Below, in pieces: positions 6,453 to 10,767 of a stretch of 10,767 nt of DNA. The DNA comes from JBBDWJ01 sp040902925 (GTDB lineage Bacteria > Acidobacteriota > Terriglobia > Bryobacterales > UBA6623), in the NCBI GenBank assembly GCA_040902925.1, contig JBBDWJ010000363.1, positions 1 through 10,767 of the forward strand, written 5' to 3'. The position numbers and the translations under genes were made by a program. Every line of letters begins with the position of its first letter. Position 1 is the stretch's first letter. Below the pieces are notes generated by a model, which was given only the letters and a program-made list of their open reading frames with translations, had not been told where the DNA came from and searched no databases.

Positions 6453-7238
6453 ATGAAGCCCACGGGACGCAGATTTTTCTTGACCTCGCTGCTCACCGGA
6501 TCGCTGCTTGCGGCGAACCGCTCGCTGAGCGCGCAACAATCCGCAACTGCGTCTTACACCCCGAAACAAAGCGACCGCCCCGAACCCATCGAAGGCGATG
6601 AAGCCGGTTTCAAGCCCATCTTCAACGGGAAAACACTCGACGGATGGGAAGGCGACCCCACCTATTGGCGCGTCGAAGGCGGCTCGCTGGTCGGCGAGAT
6701 CACTCCCGCGACCGTTGTGCGCAGCAACACGTTCATCATCTGGCGCGGCGGACGCCCGCGCGATTTCGAACTGAAGCTCGACTACCGCATCACGCCCGAA
6801 GGCAATAGCGGCATCAACTATCGCAGCACGGTCATTCCCGACCCGGTGACGCCTTCCAACCAGTTCGCAATGCGCGGCTATCAATGCGACCTCGACGGCC
6901 GCAAGCGCTACCCCGGCAATAACTACGAAGAAAAAGGCCGCCTGTTCATGGCGCTGCGCGGACAGGTCACGCACGTTGTGGGCGGCCGGCCGCCGATCGT
7001 GCTTTCAACGTTCGGCGACCCCGACGAACTGGTTCAGCACGTCACCGGCGACTGGAACGCCGTGCACCTGATCATCCGCGGCAACACGCTCACCCACATC
7101 ATCAACGGCCACCTGATGAGCGTCGTGATCGACGACGACGCACCCAACCGCCCCGCCGATGGACTGCTGGGCGTGCAGGTGCACGTCGGACCGCCGATGA
7201 AGGTCGAGTACCGCAATATCCGCTTGAAGAATTGGTAG
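6453..7238 (+). CDS. DUF1080 (3-keto-disaccharide hydrolase-like) protein, Tat-exported
   Basis: 261 aa. The N-terminus GRRFFLTSLLTGSLLAA fits a twin-arginine signal (RRxFL, then hydrophobic core) with an Ala-containing cleavage region near SLSAQQ, so it is exported folded. The mature part is one DUF1080 domain (about 50-261): FKPIFNGKTLDGWEGDPTYW opens the concanavalin-like beta-sandwich, FELKLDYRITPEGNSGINYR is the conserved core, and the closing strand is VEYRNIRLKNW at the C-terminus. Characterised members act on 3-keto-glycosides; many others are unassigned. The start at 6453 is set by the Tat motif and by the -10 element just upstream; the ATG at 6432 would add seven residues within the promoter. 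It lies 93 nt after the acyltransferase with its own promoter. Confidence 0.9.
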   Translation: MKPTGRRFFLTSLLTGSLLAANRSLSAQQSATASYTPKQSDRPEPIEGDEAGFKPIFNGKTLDGWEGDPTYWRVEGGSLVGEITPATVVRSNTFIIWRGGRPRDFELKLDYRITPEGNSGINYRSTVIPDPVTPSNQFAMRGYQCDLDGRKRYPGNNYEEKGRLFMALRGQVTHVVGGRPPIVLSTFGDPDELVQHVTGDWNAVHLIIRGNTLTHIINGHLMSVVIDDDAPNRPADGLLGVQVHVGPPMKVEYRNIRLKNW

Positions 7239-7270
7239 CGGCAGGCACCCGGCGCTGGACGCGTGATCCG

Positions 7271-7300
7271 ATGGCAGGATTTGGCAGCGTTTGGCAGGGT
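7271..7300 (+). repeat. Three tandem 10-bp units
   Basis: ATGGCAGGAT, TTGGCAGCGT and TTGGCAGGGT follow one another without a gap, sharing the core TGGCAG; a decayed fourth unit (TTTGCTAAGG) follows. A further TTTGGCAG appears at 7317-7324. Each unit spans about one helical turn. Confidence 0.6.
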
Positions 7301-7345
7301 TTTGCTAAGGCGCCGCTTTGGCAGTCGCTGCCTTCGAGTTGCCGT

Positions 7346-7375
7346 GAGCAGTTTTGAGCGGTTTTGGGAACGTTT
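7346..7375 (+). repeat. Second 10-bp block with phased T-tracts
   Basis: GAGCAGTTTT, GAGCGGTTTT and GGGAACGTTT are consecutive 10-bp units. The T-tracts at 7352-7355, 7362-7365 and 7373-7377 recur at roughly helical spacing, a pattern that bends DNA. Together with the block at 7271-7300 this makes the region a likely curved segment. Confidence 0.5.
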
Positions 7376-7570
7376 TTCCGCTCTTTGCTCCATTGCACCC
7401 ACCTGCTTCGAGGGTAGCATGGGCCTCCAAGTTTCTTCCCGCCTGGTCGATAGGCGTCGTTGAATCCAGGCCACTTATTGCTCGGAACTTGGCTGTGACC
7501 GGCGGCTTGCTCGTGGCAATCGCGGGCCTGGCTATTTGATAAGCGTAAGGCTACAGTACAACCAGTTAAC

Positions 7571-7849
7571 ATACGGAACTTCGTCCATAAGGGCTTGAGA
7601 AAGCTCTATCTGGAGGATAGCTCCAAGACCCTGCCAGCCGAGGCCGCGGAAAAGCTCCGAGCCATGCTGACCTTCCTGCAAGACATGCAGGACCCGGAAA
7701 CTCTCCGTGCTCTGCCCCTATGGAAAGCCCACCAACTCACCGGGAGCCGCAAGGGATTCTGGAGCCTGCATGTCACCCGCAACTGGCGGTTGACCTTCCA
7801 GATCAAGAACGGCGAGATATTGGACGTTGACTATGAAGACTATCACTGA
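7571..7849 (+). CDS. higB: HigB-type toxin of a type II toxin-antitoxin system
   Basis: 92 aa if read from the ATA at 7571. RelE/ParE-superfamily mRNA interferase that cleaves mRNA on the ribosome; its toxicity is neutralised by the downstream HigA. Hallmarks: N-terminal IRNFVHKGL, the core SRKGFWSLHVTRNWRLTFQ, and the C-terminal DYEDYH. His54 and the final Asp90-Tyr91-His92 match the catalytic set described for Proteus vulgaris HigB. The first ordinary start codon in frame is TTG 7595, but that would remove IRNFVHKG, which is conserved in the family and forms the first strand. The codon before the ATA is AAC, where homologues have Met. So either ATA is used as a rare start or the original ATG has mutated. 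AAGGG at 7589-7593 is too close to TTG 7595 to serve it. The gene comes first in the operon, 10 nt before higA. Confidence 0.85.
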   Translation: MRNFVHKGLRKLYLEDSSKTLPAEAAEKLRAMLTFLQDMQDPETLRALPLWKAHQLTGSRKGFWSLHVTRNWRLTFQIKNGEILDVDYEDYH

Positions 7850-7853
7850 GGAG
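7848..7853 (+). promoter_or_regulatory. Shine-Dalgarno of higA overlapping the higB stop
   Basis: GAGGAG begins inside the higB TGA (7847-7849) and lies 6 nt before ATG 7860. It selects ATG 7860 over the earlier in-frame TTG 7827 and ATG 7833, and implies translational coupling of antitoxin to toxin. Confidence 0.7.
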
Positions 7854-7859
7854 AGGGCC

Positions 7860-8156
7860 ATGAGGATGCTCAACCCTGTTCATCCGGGCCTCTTTCTGCG
7901 AACCGAAATTATCGAGGCCCACGATCTTTCCGTCACGGAGGCGGCGAAAATTCTGCGCGTGTCCCGCCCGGCGCTATCCAGCCTGTTGAACGCCAGGGCC
8001 GGACTTTCCGGCGACATGGCCCTACGTTTCGAAAAAGCGTTCGGCGTGGACATGGAAACCCTCATGCGAATGCAGAATTCCTACGACATCGCCCAGACGC
8101 GAAGGCGCGCCAAGAAAATTCAACTCAAGCGCTACGAACCGCGCCCCGCGGCGTAA
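7860..8156 (+). CDS. higA: HigA-type antitoxin, XRE-family helix-turn-helix
   Basis: 98 aa. DNA-binding antitoxin that binds and neutralises HigB and represses the operon. The N-terminus MLNPVHPGLFLRTEIIE is the HigA signature; the helix-turn-helix covers LSVTEAAKILRVSRPALSSLLNARAGLS (about residues 22-50), followed by the helix MALRFEKAFGVDMETLMRMQ. The C-terminal tail is basic (RRRAKKIQLKRY). The start at 7860 is set by GAGGAG and by homologues, which begin a few residues before NPxHPG; earlier in-frame starts at 7827 and 7833 lie inside higB. It is located 10 nt after higB, the usual toxin-first higBA order. Such pairs are common in genomic islands, prophages and plasmids. Confidence 0.93.
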   Translation: MRMLNPVHPGLFLRTEIIEAHDLSVTEAAKILRVSRPALSSLLNARAGLSGDMALRFEKAFGVDMETLMRMQNSYDIAQTRRRAKKIQLKRYEPRPAA

Positions 8157-8537
8157 AAAGGAAGACATCGTTGCGAACCTCGAATCGGTTCAACGGCAGA
8201 TCGAGAATCTTCCGGAAGCGACTTCTGAGAGTATTTGCGGGAACTGATTTTGAATCGGAGTTGGGGAACAGTCGATTGCACCCCGCTAACAGCCGAAGTC
8301 TCGTTTGGTGCCCTGCGCTACACTGTCGCTGAAGAGCCGGAAAGGGGCGAGTGGGTCGGCGACCAACGGGGAGCCCCGGCGGCACATCCATAGGAAGCCG
8401 TGTACGGGTCAGGACGCAGCAGAATAAAAAGTGCCAAACGAACGGTGATTATGCACTTGACACAGTAGATATGAAGTTATGAAGTGTATCCTGGATTACA
8501 GTGACGGTCAGGGCTATCGTGACGTAGCAAAATTCCG
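8157..8537. other. Gene-free region between higA and DUF3800, possible gene remnant
   Basis: 381 bp lying between the ends of two convergent genes. Just after the higA stop, in a different frame, bases 8152-8250 read as a helical, coding-like stretch (EDIVANLESVQRQIENLPEA...) ending in TGA, without a start of its own; it may be the tail of a decayed gene or chance. Further on are a perfect TTGACA (8457-8462) with no well-spaced -10 box, and an exact 8-bp tandem repeat TATGAAGT (8470-8477, 8478-8485). I see no RNA gene and no clear terminator. Confidence 0.4.
8470..8485 (+). repeat. 8-bp perfect tandem duplication
   Basis: TATGAAGT occurs twice head to tail. Such short duplications can be target-site duplications brought together by excision of an element, replication slippage, or regulator half-sites. 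It follows a TTGACA hexamer by 7 bp. Confidence 0.5.
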
Positions 8538-9257
8538 CTAGGTTCGAATTATGCCGAACGGATGCGGCGACGCTTCTGGAACGCAGATTGGCTCCAGGGT
8601 CGGGAAAACATCGTGAAGCCGATAGCGTTGCCTTCGTGGGTTCGATGTAGGCCGCTCGTATTGCAGCAAGGCATAGCCGCAAAAATCAGCTAGCTGAATG
8701 AAATACGACTGCTTAGAGCGGCGGAATGAAGGGTCCTCGACGACTGATTCGATGGGCATGTTTTGGTATTCACTCCCGTTCGGCCACCGACCGTACGCGC
8801 TTCGAATCGGATTGTAAACACCCATTTTTCGGACAAGTTTCGTATAGGCTTTTTCTTCGCCCTCATCGAAGAAAAGCACACCATGGCTTTCCCACTCACG
8901 CATTGCACGGTTGATGCGATTGATTAAGCGCTCAAGGGTTCGGAGCTTTTGATCACGCGACCCAAACGCGCAAAAAAGCCGTACACCGGGAAGCCTAGTC
9001 GCAAGCGCGACCGTTTCTCGAAAGATTTCACATCGACGCCACTTGGTAACGACTCTATCCGCAATTCGCCCTCGGCCAGCAACGAAATCGACGGCATGGA
9101 ATTCCCGATTGATGTAGATTCCGTCCGATTGCCGTAGGCGTCTTCTCAACTCCTTTATTTGCAGCAAGACCGGGCGAAACCCCTGGATCGGAATGGCCAG
9201 CGCCACAAATCCGTAGACTTGATCGTCCCCAGAATCATCGATATACAGCAAGTGCAT
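8538..9257 (-). CDS. DUF3800 domain-containing protein
   Basis: 239 aa. The N-terminus MHLLYIDDSGDD carries the paired acidic residues (Asp7, Asp8, Asp11) and the C-terminal part has SYFIQLADFCGYALLQYE with Asp191 in QLAD; together these define DUF3800, predicted to have an RNase H-like fold with acidic active-site residues. No member's reaction is firmly established to my knowledge; genes of this family are frequent on prophages and genomic islands and near defence genes. A middle segment GVLFFDEGEEKAYTKLV supplies further acidic residues. Start: ATG 9257 is the first residue of the conserved motif; only a weak AAGG lies 10 nt upstream. A minus-strand -10 (TATACT, 9292-9287) would give a short leader. 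Transcription opposes higBA and diverges from the candidate small RNA. Confidence 0.88.
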   Translation of the reverse strand: MHLLYIDDSGDDQVYGFVALAIPIQGFRPVLLQIKELRRRLRQSDGIYINREFHAVDFVAGRGRIADRVVTKWRRCEIFRETVALATRLPGVRLFCAFGSRDQKLRTLERLINRINRAMREWESHGVLFFDEGEEKAYTKLVRKMGVYNPIRSAYGRWPNGSEYQNMPIESVVEDPSFRRSKQSYFIQLADFCGYALLQYERPTSNPRRQRYRLHDVFPTLEPICVPEASPHPFGIIRT

Positions 9258-9264
9258 CTTTTTC

Positions 9265-9294
9265 TTGCCTTTACGGGTTGTCCAGCAGTATAAT
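9265..9294 (+). promoter_or_regulatory. Promoter for the candidate small RNA
   Basis: TTGCCT (9265-9270), 18-bp spacer, perfect TATAAT (9289-9294). The start site is expected near 9301. No protein gene follows on this strand for almost 500 bp, so the product should be an RNA. Confidence 0.55.
9287..9292 (-). promoter_or_regulatory. -10 box for DUF3800, overlapping the rightward promoter
   Basis: On the minus strand the bases read TATACT, starting a transcript near 9280 and leaving about 23 nt before ATG 9257. Four of its six bases are shared with the plus-strand TATAAT. No -35 hexamer is recognisable. Confidence 0.4.
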
Positions 9295-9300
9295 GATAGT

Positions 9301-9391
9301 GCAGGACTGAAAGTGCCGAATCAGGCACCGTTAGGCCCAGCTTAAAAGATCGCAGGAGAGAGGCCCCCGTGCGGGGGCCTCTCCACGTTTT
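9301..9391 (+). ncRNA. Candidate small RNA of about 90 nt
   Basis: Inferred from a good promoter (TTGCCT-N18-TATAAT) and a strong terminator with no open reading frame between them. The predicted RNA starts with a GTGCC/GGCAC hairpin (9313-9317 / 9324-9328, loop GAATCA), has a single-stranded middle including CTTAAAAG (9341-9348), and ends in an 11-bp stem plus T4. The size and hairpin, open middle, terminator layout is that of a trans-acting small RNA, but it could equally be a short untranslated transcript. The target is unknown; it is divergent from DUF3800. Confidence 0.4.
9358..9391 (+). terminator. Strong intrinsic terminator-like hairpin
   Basis: GAGAGGCCCCC (9358-9368), loop GTGC, GGGGGCCTCTC (9373-9383): 11 perfect base pairs, followed by CACG and TTTT (9388-9391). 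On the minus strand a T4 run follows about 9 nt after the stem, so it may also stop transcripts from the tRNA-like gene coming the other way. Confidence 0.65.
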
Positions 9392-9443
9392 GGAATCAGC
9401 AGAAGAGGTAGTGCTTGGCGAGCGCCCTTCCGTTGATCGATAA

Positions 9444-9533
9444 TGGTGGAGGGCGGGCCCCCCCCCCGCGCTGGTACGAGCAGCGCGGCCTTCGATTATA
9501 AGTCGAGCCCGTTACCAATTCCGGCAGCCCTCC
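9444..9533 (-). tRNA. tRNA-like gene, anticodon UAU (Ile), with a 14-nt insertion
   Basis: Read on the minus strand: a perfect 7-bp acceptor stem GGAGGGC/GCCCTCC, discriminator A73 and an encoded CCA (9446-9444). U8, a D-arm CCG...CGG with A14, G18-G19 and A21, an anticodon arm with loop CTTATAA (U33, anticodon UAU, A37), a 5-nt variable loop, and a perfect 5-bp T-stem CGCTG/CAGCG with 7-nt loop CTCGTAC. All elements fall at canonical numbers up to position 65. Then 14 extra bases (C, ten G, CCC; 9468-9455) separate the T-stem from the acceptor strand; without them the body is exactly 73 nt. Other oddities: a C27-A43 mismatch, and T-loop 54 and 58 are not T and A. UAU would read the rare AUA codon. 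It may be a phage- or island-type tRNA, a damaged tRNA, or a homopolymer sequencing error. Confidence 0.5.
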
Positions 9534-9554
9534 GATAGGGGAGTTGCCCACCAC

Positions 9555-9595
9555 GGCCCGATCCGCCGACTTTCTCAGGGAAGACGGATCGGGCC
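9555..9595. repeat. Large GC-rich hairpin
   Basis: GGCCCGATCCG (9555-9565) pairs perfectly with CGGATCGGGCC (9585-9595). The 19-nt loop contains a second stem, CTTTC (9570-9574) with GGAAG (9579-9583) and a TCAG tetraloop. It is followed on the plus strand by TTCCTATTTC, a poor T-run, so a terminator is possible but not certain. It lies 22 bp upstream of the 5' end of the tRNA-like gene. Confidence 0.55.
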
Positions 9596-9609
9596 TTCCT
9601 ATTTCGGCC

Positions 9610-9639
9610 CCCACTGCCGGTGGGCGTGAGCGGCAGGGG
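9610..9639. repeat. Third hairpin of the cluster
   Basis: CCC (9610-9612) and CTGCCG (9614-9619) pair with CGGCAG (9631-9636) and GGG (9637-9639), with A9613 bulged and an 11-nt loop. There is no T-run. It stands 15 bp from the preceding hairpin. Confidence 0.45.
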
Positions 9640-9736
9640 CTATAACTCTTGTCATTGCTGGACTCCCATTGCCATATCTTATCACGAGCTTTGTCGGTAG
9701 CAACCGAAAAACCCAGATTTTATCAAAACATTTAAC

Positions 9737-9766
9737 TTGCCCGGCTACTGGCGGTAGTGGTATGAT
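9737..9766 (+). promoter_or_regulatory. Promoter of the winged-helix gene with operator-like dyad
   Basis: TTGCCC (9737-9742), 18-bp spacer, TATGAT (9761-9766) preceded by TG at 9758-9759, making an extended -10. The -10 overlaps an inverted repeat ATGAT-TT-ATCAT (9762-9773), and the spacer holds CTAC/GTAG (9745-9748 / 9754-9757). A repressor bound at either would block RNA polymerase; autoregulation by the winged-helix product is one possibility. Confidence 0.55.
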
Positions 9767-9776
9767 TTATCATCAT

Positions 9777-9783
9777 AGGAGGT
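9777..9783 (+). promoter_or_regulatory. Consensus Shine-Dalgarno
   Basis: AGGAGGT, 6 nt before ATG 9790: the strongest ribosome binding site of the window, quite unlike the left-hand genes, most of which lack one. It fixes the start. Confidence 0.8.
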
Positions 9784-9789
9784 CTACCC

Positions 9790-10557
9790 ATGGCTGAGGC
9801 TAGCCCGCAACCAGAAAAACGAATGCGCCATAGGAGCCCCAACTATCCCGGCTTTGGGCTCCGGCATGCCGTCGCCAAGGCGGAAGCGATCTACAAGGCC
9901 GATGGGCTAGCGCCGTCTTCCAAGGCAGCGGCACTAAAGCACCTCGGCTACGAAAAGATGCATGGTGAAGCCGGACGCGCCCTTTCGGCCCTCAAGAGCT
10001 TTGGGCTTATCGAGGAGACCGGCGGCAGGGTGAAACTAACGAAAATTGGCGTGGACATCGTCGCCCGCAAAGAAGGGGATGAGGCGCGACAGAATGCGCT
10101 CCGGTCGGCGGCCATGCGGCCGGAAATTTACAGGTGGATTTTCGACTCCTACCGCGAGTACGACAGGCTGCCATCCGACGATACGATTGGGCCGGAGCTG
10201 ATAAGCATTAAGCGGTTCAACCCGAAGGCTCTAAAGGGCTTCCTGGCTGACTTTCGAGACACCCTCTCTTTTGCTGGTTTATCAGATGAGGACGTGGTAG
10301 AATTGTCAGAGGAAGAGTCGGAAGAAGCAAAAAACATGACCGACACAGCCACCAGCAAGGCGGCGCATCCACCACCGCCGGGCGCTAAACCCCCTTTCAA
10401 GGGCGATGCGAACCGCGAGATTTCAGTACCCGTTGGCTTTACCGATGACGGCCAGATCGTCTTCGCCCACGTACGATTCGATGGCCCCCTGAGTAAGGCC
10501 GTTCTTGAAAGCCTAAAAAGTACGCTGGAGTCTCTAGGGAAGAACTTGCCGAGTTGA
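9790..10557 (+). CDS. Winged-helix-like DNA-binding protein, unknown role
   Basis: 255 aa. I recognise the architecture but no assigned function. Residues about 15-35 (RHRSPNYPGFGLRHAVAKAE) and 40-95 form a probable winged helix: a helix with SSKAAALKHLGY, then ALSALKSFGLIEETGGRVKLTKIG as recognition helix and beta-wing. A second helical domain (about 95-170) contains LRSAAMRPEIYRWIFDSY and FNPKALKGFLADFRDTLSFAGL. An acidic, then Pro-rich linker (about 172-205, DVVELSEEESEE... PPPPGAKPP) joins a C-terminal domain starting ISVPVGFTDDGQIVFAHVRFDGPLS. Proteins of this form occur on plasmids, phages and in diverse chromosomes. Strong promoter and Shine-Dalgarno suggest good expression. A small basic gene follows after 39 nt, probably in the same operon. 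Confidence 0.78.
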   Translation: MAEASPQPEKRMRHRSPNYPGFGLRHAVAKAEAIYKADGLAPSSKAAALKHLGYEKMHGEAGRALSALKSFGLIEETGGRVKLTKIGVDIVARKEGDEARQNALRSAAMRPEIYRWIFDSYREYDRLPSDDTIGPELISIKRFNPKALKGFLADFRDTLSFAGLSDEDVVELSEEESEEAKNMTDTATSKAAHPPPPGAKPPFKGDANREISVPVGFTDDGQIVFAHVRFDGPLSKAVLESLKSTLESLGKNLPS

Positions 10558-10596
10558 GGGCTCTGGCCCGCCCCAAGTGGTAACATCGTCGGAGTA

Positions 10597-10767
10597 ATGT
10601 CCGAGTCCACCAAGATCCTCAAGGCCGACTTCGACGCCGCCCTTCGCAAGCTGCTACAGGCCGACGCCGCGCCGCTCGAAACGATAAAGAAGCGCCCTAA
10701 AAAGGCACGTCCGAAGGCTCAGGATCGGAAGGTTCGGAAGCCGAAGGCGGAACCGGATCAGTCGTGA
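10597..10767 (+). CDS. Small Lys-rich hypothetical protein
   Basis: 56 aa, too short for most gene callers. The N-terminal half is an amphipathic helix (SESTKILKADFDAALRKLLQ); the second half is highly basic and Pro-containing (KKRPKKARPKAQDRKVRKPK), like a disordered nucleic-acid-binding tail. The TGA is the last three bases of the window, so the gene is complete. A GGAG (10591-10594) lies only 2 nt before the ATG, a weak site, and translation may depend on the winged-helix gene 39 nt upstream. I do not recognise a family. The similar base composition to its neighbour and the sensible helix/tail arrangement favour a real gene over a chance frame. Confidence 0.55.
   Translation: MSESTKILKADFDAALRKLLQADAAPLETIKKRPKKARPKAQDRKVRKPKAEPDQS

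Larger units (their letters stand above)
7239..7570. other. Gene-free boundary region with 10-bp phased repeats
   Basis: 332 bp between the DUF1080 gene and higB. Open frames on both strands overlap repeats or the neighbouring gene and look non-coding. The first 140 bp hold two blocks of 10-bp periodic sequence (listed separately). The last 80 bp before higB hold a weak -10-like TACAGT (7552-7557) and a GTTAAC palindrome (7565-7570), the likely area of the higBA promoter and antitoxin operator, though no -35 box is convincing. Confidence 0.45.
9258..9789. other. 530-bp RNA-rich region without protein genes
   Basis: Between DUF3800 and the winged-helix gene. Contents in order: overlapping divergent -10 boxes (9287-9294), a candidate small RNA (about 9301-9391) with a terminator hairpin, a tRNA-like gene on the minus strand (9533-9444), a large hairpin (9555-9595), a third hairpin (9610-9639), then about 150 bp of AT-richer DNA with the promoter of the winged-helix gene. 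The minus-strand open frame 9396-9614 runs through the tRNA-like gene and a C10 tract and is not a gene. Confidence 0.6.

Noticed and set aside
7034..7572. Minus-strand open frames over the DUF1080 end and phased repeats
   Set aside because: They overlap a well-supported gene and their translation reflects the 10-bp repeats.
8125..8391. Minus-strand open frame of 88 codons
   Set aside because: It overlaps the higA 3' end, lacks a start signal and has no recognisable domain.
9396..9614. Minus-strand open frame of 72 codons
   Set aside because: It runs through the tRNA-like cloverleaf, a homopolymer tract and two hairpins; no domain.
1..10767. CRISPR array, IS element or integrase
   Set aside because: No regularly spaced direct repeats of 24-37 bp, no transposase or recombinase reading frame, no terminal inverted repeats flanking genes.

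Overview
The window is GC-rich bacterial chromosome with no rRNA, IS or CRISPR array. Its left two thirds carry a run of co-oriented metabolic and secreted-protein genes. A Tat-exported DUF1080 protein, a secreted metallo-beta-lactamase-fold hydrolase, a GatD-like zinc dehydrogenase and promoters that sit almost on the start codon together suggest Acidobacteriota (Bryobacterales/Solibacter-like). That assignment is an inference from style and has not been searched.

Layout. 1-349: no convincing gene; a structured, possibly dispersed repeat-like sequence. 350-817 (-): small membrane-anchored, cysteine-rich protein of unknown function. 818-1099: hairpin-rich divergent intergenic region. 1100-2131 (+): zinc-dependent polyol/sugar-phosphate dehydrogenase. 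2189-3676 (+): HemK-like methyltransferase of about 495 aa. 3806-4810 (+): secreted MBL-fold hydrolase. 4811-5267: gene-free, with three strong palindromes. 5268-6359 (+): acyltransferase-3 membrane protein. 6453-7238 (+): DUF1080 protein with a Tat signal. From 7239 the character changes to an accessory or mobile region: phased 10-bp repeats, a higBA toxin-antitoxin operon (7571-8156), a DUF3800 gene (8538-9257, -), a 530-bp gene-free stretch dense in RNA-like signals (9258-9789), a winged-helix protein (9790-10557) and a 56-aa basic protein ending at the last base of the window.

How the parts fit. The left genes look like ordinary housekeeping or carbohydrate metabolism, mostly with their own promoters; only the dehydrogenase and methyltransferase are close enough (57 nt) to share a transcript. 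In the right part higB and higA are translationally coupled. The most notable stretch is 9258-9789. Two -10 elements on opposite strands overlap within 8 bp and would fire DUF3800 leftward and a roughly 90-nt candidate small RNA rightward, which ends in an 11-bp GC hairpin. Facing it on the minus strand is a tRNA-like gene (anticodon UAU, encoded CCA) whose canonical cloverleaf is interrupted by a 14-nt G-rich insertion. Two further strong hairpins follow, then a well-formed promoter and Shine-Dalgarno for the winged-helix gene. This mix (toxin-antitoxin, DUF3800, odd tRNA, compact terminators) is typical of prophage or integrative-element DNA, but no integrase, transposase or structural phage gene is in view.
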